Shown piece after piece: positions 1-5,912 of a stretch of DNA of 10,401 bases. This stretch comes from Candidatus Heimdallarchaeota archaeon (GTDB lineage Archaea; Asgardarchaeota; Heimdallarchaeia; Heimdallarchaeales; Kariarchaeaceae). The DNA lies in NCBI GenBank assembly GCA_021399405.1, contig JAAFKL010000218.1, positions 1-10,401 on the forward strand. Direction: 5' to 3'. The position numbers and the translations under genes were made by a program. The number at the start of each line of letters is the position of its first letter. Position 1 is the first letter of the stretch. The notes beneath the pieces are model-generated. The model did not search any database, had not been told where the DNA came from, and worked only from the letters and a program-made list of their open reading frames with translations.

Positions 1-57
1 GACGACTAGCAAAATTAAAATTAAAGACACAAGAAGTATGGAGACTGCTTTTTTCAT
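1..57 (-). CDS. N-terminal fragment of a secreted or membrane protein (signal peptide/anchor), cut by the window edge
   Basis: An ATG at 57 on the minus strand opens a frame that stays open to the left edge, giving 19 residues. It starts Met-Lys-Lys-Ala, followed by an uninterrupted hydrophobic run rich in Leu, Ile and Val. Two lysines followed by a hydrophobic core is the classic layout of a signal peptide or N-terminal membrane anchor, so a secreted, lipoprotein-like or membrane protein probably continues to the left. It lies on the same strand as the regulator gene that ends at 221, 163 nt upstream, and could be a separate unit. The fragment is too short to name a family. An AT-rich open frame on the other strand (2-94) is less convincing. 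Confidence 0.45.
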   Translation of the reverse strand, partial: MKKAVSILLVSLILILLVV

Positions 58-220
58 GCATAAATATACAAATAATAGCTTAAGGATTTTATGAACTTGC
101 TTATATGAAAAGTGAATAATTAGCTTCTAAAATACCTGATTATTGATTTAAGTCAATTAAACCAGTTATGGCACTAATGTTTTATGTTTTAGTTAGAAAA
201 TTAAAATTTTCAAGAAAAAA

Positions 221-838
221 CTAATCGTAGGGTAAATTACAGATAAAAAAGAATCTATCTCCTTGCTGTGCCCTTTCTCCAAAAGTTTCTCCTAATTTAT
301 TTGATGATTCTCTTTGTAATAATGGGTAAATCTCCTCGTACTTTGTCACAATGGTATCTGGCATCGTTTTTTCTAGAGCAAAACCAGAAATCATTTTGAT
401 TTGTTCTTGTTTCGCAAATTCAGAAAAAGTTTCATCATCCATGCTTAGAATTTTATGAATCTGATTATTGATAACTTGTTGAGCCAAAAACAATGACATC
501 AAGATAGAATTTCGATCTGTACCCGCACGTAATTCATCAACAAATTCTTTATTGAATAGATTTGGATTTAATTGATACTTCTTTTGGATGAGATTAGTAT
601 TTGGTAATTGTTCAGACTCGACAATTACAAAATTCTTCTCAGTTAGAATGTTGAGGTAGTAGTATATTGATGTTCCTTTCAATTTGGGAAAAGATTTTTT
701 TATCTTTTTTGCAGTTATTCCTGGATTTCTAAGAATTGAGAATAAGAGCTTAGTTAACAGAGGATCATCTGCCATTGTCTGAATTAGTAGAGGGAGGAGA
801 TTCTCCTGTTTTGTTTCTTCAGTGATAGTTTCTCCCAT
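221..838 (-). CDS. Winged helix-turn-helix transcriptional regulator (ArsR/TrmB-like)
   Basis: A 205-residue protein. Residues about 25-95 read as a winged helix: a helix (LLTKLLFSILRN), a 'PGITAKKIKKSF' turn, a recognition helix containing SIYYYLNILTEKNF, and a wing ending in a KKYQLNP strand. This is the pattern of archaeal ArsR/TrmB-like DNA-binding domains. The C-terminal 110 residues are mostly helical and charged; I recognise no ligand-binding family there, and they may serve dimerisation or sensing. The start is backed by a GAGGT Shine-Dalgarno-like site at 848-852, 9 nt before the ATG. The gene lies 29 nt after the M20 amidohydrolase gene on the same strand, so the two are probably co-transcribed, and the regulator may control that operon. 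This last point is inference from position. The exact family is not settled. Confidence 0.8.
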   Translation of the reverse strand: MGETITEETKQENLLPLLIQTMADDPLLTKLLFSILRNPGITAKKIKKSFPKLKGTSIYYYLNILTEKNFVIVESEQLPNTNLIQKKYQLNPNLFNKEFVDELRAGTDRNSILMSLFLAQQVINNQIHKILSMDDETFSEFAKQEQIKMISGFALEKTMPDTIVTKYEEIYPLLQRESSNKLGETFGERAQQGDRFFFICNLPYD

Positions 839-867
839 ATTTATTAAACCTCAATAATTGCAACAAA

Positions 868-2316
868 TTATTCCCTGGGTACGCCCAAATCTTCAACCAT
901 AAATGGTAATTGTGTATCATCATAAAGTGGAGGTAAATATGGTTCATCATTAAGTGATTTCTCAAATTCAGCTTTGACCGTGGCTACCAATTCAGGGTTT
1001 TTCATAAGCTCGACTGCAGTAAGGGCCATTGTTTTAGCTGCTAATAAAAATCCTTTGTGTCCAATACTCATTCCACCCTGAGCTACTAGTTGCCATGAAT
1101 GACCAGGAGTACCGATTCCATGACACGCAGTGGAAACTTGAGCTGTAGGGACAACCCACGATACATCACCAACATCTGTCGAACCAGGCAATACTTTAGA
1201 GATGCGAAAATATGGTAGTATATCACCTAAAAGTATTTTTCCTTCCATCATTTGCTTGAATTTTTTACCCTCGTCTCCACTTCCGGTAAATAATTGGGTC
1301 CATAATCCCTTCTCTGCATCTACTTTCTCACCAACAATTTCTTTGGCATAGTCAATTTCTTCAGGTGTGAATTTTATTGAACCTGCTTCTTTCATCTTCT
1401 CATGCATAACTCGTTCAAGTGACTCTATAAGTACTAGATTGGAGGTACCGCTATGGTAGATAATCTCCACTTCGGTTTCAGTCATCATTGCAGCACCTTT
1501 GGCTACTTTCACTACACGATCATAAATTTCTCTGACTTGTTTAGTCGTAGGAGCTCTAACATAATACAGGGATTCTGCAAGGTCTGGGACTACATTAGGT
1601 GCGCCCCCACCTTTGGTTATTGTATAATGTATGCGGCCATCAGGAATAATATGTTCACGCAAATAATTGCATCCTACATTCATTAATTCAACCGCATCTA
1701 ATGCGCTTCTACCATTATATGGATCACCTGCTGCGTGTGCGGCAGTACCATGAAATCTAAAAATCGCCATTGCTCGGGCTAACAGATTCATACTCATTAC
1801 AGAATTTGTTGCACCGGGATGCCAAGTTAAAGCCACATCTAGATGATCAAATACACCTGCCCTTACCATGAAGGTTTTGGCGGCTCCTCCTTCCTCAGCT
1901 GGACAACCAAAGAATTGTATGGTTCCATCAATCTCGCCAGCTTCAATTGCTTGTTTTACTGCCATAGCAGCTGCTATACTACCTACACCAAGTAAGTTAT
2001 GCCCACAACCCTGACCTGCAGCACCTTCAACACGTGGTTTTTTATGTGTAATGGTCTCCTGACTAAGTCCTGGTAGGGCATCATATTCCCCAAGTATGCC
2101 AATTTTGGTTTTCCCAGATCCAAAGGTTCCCACAAATGCGGTGGGGATCCCTGCAAGATTTTCTTCCACAGAAAAGCCCTCTTCTTTCAATAATCCAATT
2201 AATAATTTAACTGATTTTGTTTCCACGAATTTAGTCTCTGCGTACTCCCATATTTTATCACTAACCTCAGTGAATTTTTCGAAATTTGCATCTAACCATT
2301 GTTTGATATCTAACAC
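868..2316 (-). CDS. M20 family metal-dependent amidohydrolase, AbgB-like
   Basis: A 482-residue cytoplasmic hydrolase very close in length to E. coli AbgB (p-aminobenzoyl-glutamate hydrolase subunit B). Family marks visible: GEYDALPGLSQ at 76-86; GQGCGHN at 101-107, with metal ligands Cys104 and His106; AEEGG at 140-144 with the Glu pair; TWHPG at 164-168; and GTPGHSW at 402-408, which gives a late ligand, His406. The dimerisation 'lid' domain lies between about 180 and 295. The family cleaves amide bonds of N-acyl or peptide substrates using two metal ions; p-aminobenzoyl-glutamate is the substrate of the E. coli complex, but no AbgA partner is seen here, so the substrate is open. GTG is the start: an in-frame stop lies 6 nt upstream, and a GAAGG site sits 7 nt before it. 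It is followed by a co-directional regulator gene. Confidence 0.9.
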   Translation of the reverse strand: MLDIKQWLDANFEKFTEVSDKIWEYAETKFVETKSVKLLIGLLKEEGFSVEENLAGIPTAFVGTFGSGKTKIGILGEYDALPGLSQETITHKKPRVEGAAGQGCGHNLLGVGSIAAAMAVKQAIEAGEIDGTIQFFGCPAEEGGAAKTFMVRAGVFDHLDVALTWHPGATNSVMSMNLLARAMAIFRFHGTAAHAAGDPYNGRSALDAVELMNVGCNYLREHIIPDGRIHYTITKGGGAPNVVPDLAESLYYVRAPTTKQVREIYDRVVKVAKGAAMMTETEVEIIYHSGTSNLVLIESLERVMHEKMKEAGSIKFTPEEIDYAKEIVGEKVDAEKGLWTQLFTGSGDEGKKFKQMMEGKILLGDILPYFRISKVLPGSTDVGDVSWVVPTAQVSTACHGIGTPGHSWQLVAQGGMSIGHKGFLLAAKTMALTAVELMKNPELVATVKAEFEKSLNDEPYLPPLYDDTQLPFMVEDLGVPRE

Positions 2317-2323
2317 GATTTAA

Positions 2324-2360
2324 CCTTCAATTATCTTTTTTTAGAAAATAACTGTTTATA
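2324..2360 (-). promoter_or_regulatory. Promoter and ribosome binding site of the M20 amidohydrolase gene
   Basis: Read on the minus strand, a TATAAAC box A lies at 2360-2354, with an AT-rich stretch after it, and a GAAGG Shine-Dalgarno-like site ends 7 nt before the GTG at 2316. With the usual 25 nt from box A to start point, transcription would begin near 2330 and give a very short leader. This supports the GTG start and a promoter separate from the ATPase genes upstream. Confidence 0.5.
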
Positions 2361-2375
2361 ATCTTGTTTAGCCCA

Positions 2376-2390
2376 TTCAAAATTTTTGAA
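2376..2390. promoter_or_regulatory. Palindrome TTCAAAA-T-TTTTGAA, possible operator
   Basis: A perfect inverted repeat with 7 bp arms and a 1 nt centre. It lies about 15 bp upstream of the box A of the M20 operon. Winged-helix regulators commonly bind such symmetric sites as dimers, and the last gene of the operon encodes one. AT-rich sequence produces palindromes of this size by chance, so the assignment is tentative. Confidence 0.3.
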
Positions 2391-2506
2391 CGATGAATTT
2401 TATTGAAATGAATATTGTGAATTATTAATTCTTAATGATTAGTTATCCGAAGAATCTAGATCTAAACGATATTAAATTTTGACTGCAAATGAATTAGATA
2501 ATAGTA

Positions 2507-2839
2507 CTAAATGTCCATTTCAATGCCTAAAGCACGTTTAACAAGATCTTTTAATGATGAGCTTTCTTTTTCGATTTTACCCTCGGGTCCAGGAATTTCA
2601 ACTATTACTGGCCATGGTCTTTGAGAAATACGATTAATTAGGTTTCTGTTAAGCTCCCCAATCTTTTCTGTTACAATCAATACAGCGATAGAAGGGTCAC
2701 CTGCAAATTTTGTAATATGATTAGCCCCTGTTTCCTCTTCTTTAACTGCAGCAATTTTTCCAATTCCAGCTAGTTTCATTCCAAGTGCTGTGATATCATC
2801 TGTTACAGTAGCAATAACAGTTCTCTCAGGTGTGCTCAA
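2507..2839 (-). CDS. atpF: A/V-type ATP synthase subunit F
   Basis: A 110-residue protein with the Rossmann-like layout of subunit F, a part of the central stalk that connects A1 with the membrane rotor. Visible marks are the N-terminal VIATVTDDITALGMKLAGI segment (the family has a 'GD.dtv.GFrLaGi'-type start), the IAVLIVTEKIGE strand-helix, the PVIVEIPGPEG motif at about 77-87, and the C-terminal LVKRALGIEM helix. TTG is the start (2839-2837). It has a GGAG site at 2851-2848 that overlaps the end of the subunit H gene and sits 8 nt before the TTG. The 5 nt gap after subunit H implies one transcript. The usual neighbours A, B and D do not follow: the next gene downstream is an unrelated amidohydrolase. 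Confidence 0.92.
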   Translation of the reverse strand: MSTPERTVIATVTDDITALGMKLAGIGKIAAVKEEETGANHITKFAGDPSIAVLIVTEKIGELNRNLINRISQRPWPVIVEIPGPEGKIEKESSSLKDLVKRALGIEMDI

Positions 2840-2844
2840 ACCAA

Positions 2845-3156
2845 TTACTCCGTAATATGTTTTAATATAACATCTGTGGCTTTATCAAGATTTTTCTTCT
2901 TTAAAGCTCGTAGAGTTTCTTTCTTCTTTGAGGCATTTTTTTCCAATTCGGAAATTTCCTTTTGGGTATCACTCTCCATTTTCTTTTTGGTGAGTACTGC
3001 TTCCTTAATGCCTTCCTCTTGAGATTTTTTTACCAGTTCATCAGATTCTTTTCGAGCCCTCATCAATATATTACCGGATTCTTCCTCAGCTTTTATAATG
3101 AAGTTATCGCTTTCGGCCTCTGCATCACGAATTTCTTTTAATCGGTCAACTGACAT
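2845..3156 (-). CDS. atpH: A/V-type ATP synthase subunit H (peripheral stalk coiled coil)
   Basis: A 103-residue, strongly charged, almost fully helical protein with few aromatic residues, the expected size and composition of archaeal subunit H. Subunit H pairs with subunit E in the peripheral stalk of the A1Ao ATP synthase. Lys and Glu heptads run from about residue 5 to 95, with AEEESGNILMRARKESDEL in the middle, a pattern typical of the family (A-x3-A-x2-I spacing of a right-handed coiled coil). The ATG start has no clear Shine-Dalgarno site. A TTTATTTAAA box A about 30 nt upstream suggests a leaderless transcript. It is the first gene of the pair with subunit F. A generic coiled coil could look similar, but the neighbour settles it. 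Confidence 0.87.
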   Translation of the reverse strand: MSVDRLKEIRDAEAESDNFIIKAEEESGNILMRARKESDELVKKSQEEGIKEAVLTKKKMESDTQKEISELEKNASKKKETLRALKKKNLDKATDVILKHITE

Positions 3157-3182
3157 TCATATTGCCAAAACAAGTTATTTCC

Positions 3183-3192
3183 TTTAAATAAA
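3183..3192 (-). promoter_or_regulatory. Box A of the ATPase H-F genes
   Basis: TTTATTTAAA on the minus strand, about 30 nt before the ATG of subunit H, the spacing of a leaderless archaeal transcript. A second TATA-like run on the same strand (3234-3225, ATATATAAAT) overlaps the NAC promoter region and could serve an upstream start point. Confidence 0.4.
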
Positions 3193-3225
3193 TTGGAATA
3201 TACAATTGCGTTTACACAATCGCGA

Positions 3226-3290
3226 TTTATATATGTGCATTGAATTCAAATTGGCGTTTCTATGGTGACTTAACGACTAATATATTAATA
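3226..3290 (+). promoter_or_regulatory. Two candidate box A elements of the NAC gene
   Basis: TTTATATAT at 3226-3234 matches the archaeal box A consensus well and would give a start point near 3255 and a leader of about 55 nt. A second AT-rich box, AATATATTAATA at 3279-3290, lies about 27 nt before the ATG and would give a leaderless message. There is no clear Shine-Dalgarno site before the ATG, which favours the second, but both may be used. Just upstream, CAATTGCG (3203-3210) and CAATCGCG (3217-3224) form an imperfect direct repeat. Confidence 0.4.
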
Positions 3291-3310
3291 AAAACAAACT
3301 TGGATAGAAT

Positions 3311-3748
3311 ATGAGTAAGCGAAGAAGAGATGCAAGAAGGGCTAGCAGAAGAAAACAAATGGGACCAGGTGTGGGAGGAGATATGTCTGGCATGTCAAAT
3401 AAACAGATGCAAAAAGCATTATCAAATATGGATACACAAGAGATTGAAAATGTTATTGAAGTAATTGTCAGAACACCAACTGAAGAAATTGTTTTAAGCA
3501 ATCCAGAAGTTTCAATTATGAATGTAGGACAAGAGATTTGGAGTGTTGTACCACAAAGTGTAAGTCGAAGAGCAGTCGGGGGAAAGCCAATTGTAGAAGA
3601 TAGTGGGGAAGAAGAAATCGAAATAGAGATCAAGGAAGATGATGTAAAGTTAATTATGTCAACTGCAAATGTGTCAGAGGATGAAGCGAAACAAGCTCTC
3701 CGTTCATCCAAAGGAGATTTGGCTGCAGCTATTATGTCACTTAACTAA
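3311..3748 (+). CDS. nac: Nascent polypeptide-associated complex protein (archaeal NAC) with UBA domain
   Basis: A 145-residue ribosome-associated chaperone that binds nascent chains; archaeal NAC acts as a homodimer. The NAC core spans about residues 44-82 (ENVIEVIVRTPTEEIVLSNP, then the VGQEIWSVV strand). An acidic linker follows (about 95-108). The UBA domain occupies about 106-145 with EIKEDDVKLIMS, then NVSEDEAKQAL, then SSKGDLAAAIMSLN, the signature of the alpha-NAC C-terminus. The protein is longer than the roughly 115-residue archaeal forms because of an N-terminal extension: a basic patch at 3-15 with nine Arg or Lys, then a Gly/Met-rich stretch. A basic patch of this sort mediates ribosome contact in NAC, so it probably docks on rRNA (inference). 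Divergent from the ATPase genes and convergent with the PUA gene. Confidence 0.95.
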   Translation: MSKRRRDARRASRRKQMGPGVGGDMSGMSNKQMQKALSNMDTQEIENVIEVIVRTPTEEIVLSNPEVSIMNVGQEIWSVVPQSVSRRAVGGKPIVEDSGEEEIEIEIKEDDVKLIMSTANVSEDEAKQALRSSKGDLAAAIMSLN

Positions 3749-3758
3749 TAATCGATCT

Positions 3759-3783
3759 GTATTATTATTTTAAATATTTTCTT
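3759..3783 (+). terminator. T-rich stretch after NAC, possible terminator
   Basis: T-rich runs (ATTATTATTTTAAATATTTTC) begin 10 nt after the NAC stop and overlap the end of the convergent PUA gene. Archaeal RNA polymerase can stop at such U-rich tracts without a hairpin. Assigned only from base composition and position. Confidence 0.25.
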
Positions 3784-4241
3784 GGTTTCACAGCAATACC
3801 AGCTTGTAACTCTATCATTGCATATCCTGGTTGGGATGCACTTCCTACAGCGAGTAGATTCAAATCGGGATCCAGTATGAATACTTCTGAATTTGGATGA
3901 ATATTATCATCTATTTGGATAACATGTTTACAAAAGGCAGATTTACCTTTTTTCACAAAAGAGCTAGCCTCATGATTCATAATGACTCGATTTTTCTGAA
4001 AGCCTGTGTCTAGAATTCTTTGTGCACCATACATACTAGGTAGGAAACGACCATCATTTGGTCTCAAAACAAATAATAATTCCTTTGAGTCATCCTTTAA
4101 TTCAAAAATCTCTTTGATTCTTTTGGTTTTTTTAGAGATTGTAATATCAATATTTTGTAGTAAAGACGATGAATTCAATCCTTCAAATTGGATAGCAAGT
4201 ATGGCTTTTATCCTCTCGAATTGAATAGCTGAAGGCTCCAT
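3765..4241 (-). CDS. Stand-alone C2-PUA RNA-binding protein resembling the archaeosine transglycosylase C-terminus
   Basis: A 158-residue protein made of two modules. Residues about 8-80 resemble the C2 domain that precedes PUA in archaeal tRNA-guanine transglycosylase: the ILAIQFEGL segment, SKKTKRIKEIF, then LRPNDGRFLPSMYGAQRIL. Residues 84-157 form a PUA domain: NRVIMNHEASSFVKKGKSAF, then IHPNSEVFILD, LLAVGSASQPGYAMIEL and GIAVKPRKY. PUA domains bind structured RNA, often the tRNA acceptor stem or rRNA. There is no catalytic transglycosylase domain, so the protein is either the detached half of a split archaeosine enzyme or an independent RNA-binding factor in translation. It sits tail to tail with NAC (16 nt apart) and head to head with the Taw2-like gene. 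AAGGT lies 7 nt before the ATG. The domain call is firm, the role is not. Confidence 0.85.
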   Translation of the reverse strand: MEPSAIQFERIKAILAIQFEGLNSSSLLQNIDITISKKTKRIKEIFELKDDSKELLFVLRPNDGRFLPSMYGAQRILDTGFQKNRVIMNHEASSFVKKGKSAFCKHVIQIDDNIHPNSEVFILDPDLNLLAVGSASQPGYAMIELQAGIAVKPRKYLK

Positions 4242-4250
4242 TTCGTTACC

Positions 4251-4310
4251 TTAGAATACTTTTTTTTTTATTACTCGATAGGTACCAAGAAAAACTACAA
4301 GATATTCTAA
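4251..4310. repeat. Inverted repeat TTAGAATA / TATTCTAA in the divergent promoter region
   Basis: Perfect 8 bp arms at 4251-4258 and 4303-4310 flank the centre of the 92 nt space between the PUA and Taw2-like genes, with a run of ten T (4260-4269) inside. Each arm sits close to one of the two gene starts. It could mark a shared regulator site, or be chance in AT-rich DNA. Confidence 0.25.
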
Positions 4311-4314
4311 TAAA

Positions 4315-4347
4315 ATGATCGTACAGGATCTTTTTGAACTTGAATAA
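4315..4347 (+). other. Short ATG-led reading frame overlapping the Taw2 start, or a trace of a 1 nt indel
   Basis: ATG at 4315 opens a 10-codon frame (MIVQDLFELE, then TAA) in the frame next to that of the Taw2-like gene. The two frames differ by one base, and a run of five T (4331-4335) lies between them. Dropping one T would join this ATG to the gene as MIVQDLLNLNKL. So this is either a leader peptide, a meaningless frame, or the true start displaced by a homopolymer error. Confidence 0.3.
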
Positions 4348-5146
4348 ACTTTCATTCCGTGAAAGAGTGCTTTTGGTTGATCCTAGTATAGAACATGTTC
4401 CGATGGGTTACAAACGCCTTGAAAATAAGATAATTTTGCGTCATAAGACTTTACTAAAGGAAAATCTTGGTCTTGCTGTTTTAAAGTCATATCCTTGGTG
4501 TACAAGTGTTTTTCAACACATCAACACTTTAGGTGAAAATCGAAGACCTGAATTAAGACACCTTGCTGGTGATGAAAATACAATTGTCACTCATACAGAA
4601 AATAAGACAAAATATGTTTTGGATATTTCTAAAATAACCTTTTCTGGGGGAAATCGTGAATTAAGAAAACGATTAGTTGATGAGGTGTCAGATGGGGAAA
4701 ATGTATTAGATATGTTCGCGGCTGTCGGAAATTTGAGTATGCAGGTACTAAAACACCGTAATGTAAATGGTATCTTGGTAGAACGGGATGATTATACTTT
4801 CTCATTTTTGAACAAGTCAATTATATTAAACAAATTAACCAATGTTGATATTCATAATTTAGATTGTAGAGATATTGAAATTACAAATTGGGCAAACAGA
4901 ATTTTCATGGGGTATCATAATGTTGCAGAAAGTCATTTGAAACGGGCTCTAGATGCAAGTAAAGAATTAGTAAAAATACACATCCACCCTCTTGCCCTGA
5001 AGAATGATTATTCAGAGTTTTCGAGCATATATCATACATGGATTAGAAATTATGGGGCAAGAATAATTGATACTGAAGTGAGAAAAATCAAAAGTTACTC
5101 TCCAAATTTGGATCATATTGAAATAGTTGTTTCAATAGAAAAATAA
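4334..5146 (+). CDS. taw2: Trm5/Tyw2-family SAM-dependent enzyme, probably Taw2 (wyosine pathway)
   Basis: A 270-residue class I SAM-fold protein. Visible marks: the pre-domain with ELRHLAGDENT and KYVLDISKITFSGGN (75-107), then a conserved Arg in ELRKRL; SAM motif I VLDMFAAVGN at 124-133, where the family usually has FAG; acidic Glu150 at the end of strand 2; LDCRD at 176-180; and KSYSPNLDH near the C-terminus. At the position where Trm5 enzymes carry an N-x-P active-site motif, this protein has RIFMGYHN (189-196). The MGY form is what I associate with Taw2, which transfers the aminocarboxypropyl group of SAM to 4-demethylwyosine-37 of tRNA-Phe, rather than a methyl group. The start is TTG with AGGA 5 nt before it; no in-frame ATG lies closer than codon 24. 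The EndA-family gene follows after 34 nt, probably in one transcript. A Trm5-type m1G37 methyltransferase is the alternative. Confidence 0.75.
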   Translation: MNLNKLSFRERVLLVDPSIEHVPMGYKRLENKIILRHKTLLKENLGLAVLKSYPWCTSVFQHINTLGENRRPELRHLAGDENTIVTHTENKTKYVLDISKITFSGGNRELRKRLVDEVSDGENVLDMFAAVGNLSMQVLKHRNVNGILVERDDYTFSFLNKSIILNKLTNVDIHNLDCRDIEITNWANRIFMGYHNVAESHLKRALDASKELVKIHIHPLALKNDYSEFSSIYHTWIRNYGARIIDTEVRKIKSYSPNLDHIEIVVSIEK

Positions 5147-5180
5147 GGTAATAAGAATTCAGAAAACTAAGTAGATCGTA

Positions 5181-5813
5181 ATGGCTAGTGATTCAGAACC
5201 TAGAAGTGTTATCCCTTCAATTTTAACAGATCACACGGTCCTAGCAACGGGTCCACTTGCAATATCACTCCACAATAAGGGATTTTATGGTATTCCTGAG
5301 CATGAAGGTTTGAGATTAAATGGGTTTGAGGCCTTACATTTATTGGAATTGGGGCGAATTAATATCTTGAAGGATGATGAACCGCTTTCCGAAGAGGGAT
5401 TATTATCCTATTTTTCTGATTTTGTTCCTCAATTTACACTACGATATTTGGTTTATAAAGATCTCAGAAATCGAGGATATGTTGTGAATCTGGGAAGTGG
5501 GAGCTCCTTTTTCTTCCGATTATATGCAAGAAATACCAAGCCAAAAACTGATGGAGCAAGATATTATGTAACTTCTCTAAATGAAGGGGGATCAATAGCC
5601 CTTAAAGAATTGGAGAATCTAATTCAAATAGCTGAAAAATCGGCGAAAATATTGATATTGGGTATGGTAGACGCTATTGGGGATGTCTCATATCTTCAAG
5701 TCACTGAAATCAAACCATCAGAATTGGAGAAAAAGATTTTCTCTGATTTTTCTGATTGGGATTGGAATAAACTCCATGAAGAATATAAAGGATGGGAAGA
5801 GATTGATTCTTAA
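5181..5813 (+). CDS. tRNA-splicing endonuclease family protein (EndA fold) lacking the catalytic His
   Basis: A 210-residue protein with the two-domain layout of archaeal EndA. The N-terminal domain (about 18-85) includes GFYGIPEHEGLRLNGFEALHLLELGRI. The catalytic-type domain (about 86-175) includes RYLVYKDLRNRGYVV, FRLYARN and KILILGMVDAIGDVSYLQV. Counting residues, Tyr115 and Lys156 fall exactly where M. jannaschii EndA has Tyr115 and Lys156, but residue 125 is Gly (TDGARYYV) where His125 should be. The GFKFGADF-type loop before Tyr115 also reads as GSGSSFFF. The C-terminus carries a charged, Trp-rich extension (176-210). It may therefore be the structural subunit of a heterotetrameric enzyme, paired with a catalytic paralogue elsewhere, or an enzyme of reduced activity. 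The gene follows the Taw2-like gene after 34 nt. Family is sure, activity is not. Confidence 0.85.
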   Translation: MASDSEPRSVIPSILTDHTVLATGPLAISLHNKGFYGIPEHEGLRLNGFEALHLLELGRINILKDDEPLSEEGLLSYFSDFVPQFTLRYLVYKDLRNRGYVVNLGSGSSFFFRLYARNTKPKTDGARYYVTSLNEGGSIALKELENLIQIAEKSAKILILGMVDAIGDVSYLQVTEIKPSELEKKIFSDFSDWDWNKLHEEYKGWEEIDS

Positions 5814-5912
5814 AGACAATCAAACCTTGATTTACAATTATAATCAATTGATGATTTTGTTGGAAAAACCATAAAGTTGATATGATTACCAATAAAATCA
5901 GACTTATAGATA

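Noticed and set aside
2..94. Open plus-strand frame at the left edge, possible 3' end of a gene
   Set aside because: Only 30 codons of AT-rich, Lys/Thr/Asn composition; the opposite strand gives a convincing signal-peptide start over the same bases.
1453..1686. Plus-strand frames at 1453-1686 and 2096-2323
   Set aside because: They lie inside the amidohydrolase gene on the other strand and show no family motif or start signal.
3277..3711. 144-residue Ser/Ile-rich frame on the minus strand
   Set aside because: It is antisense to NAC, whose identity is certain; the Ser/Ile bias reflects the complement of the acidic and Lys-rich codons.
5677..5874. Short plus-strand frame overlapping the end of the EndA-family gene, and its antisense partner at 5710-5892
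   Set aside because: Out-of-frame readings of the EndA-family C-terminus and the AT-rich spacer; no motif and no start signal.
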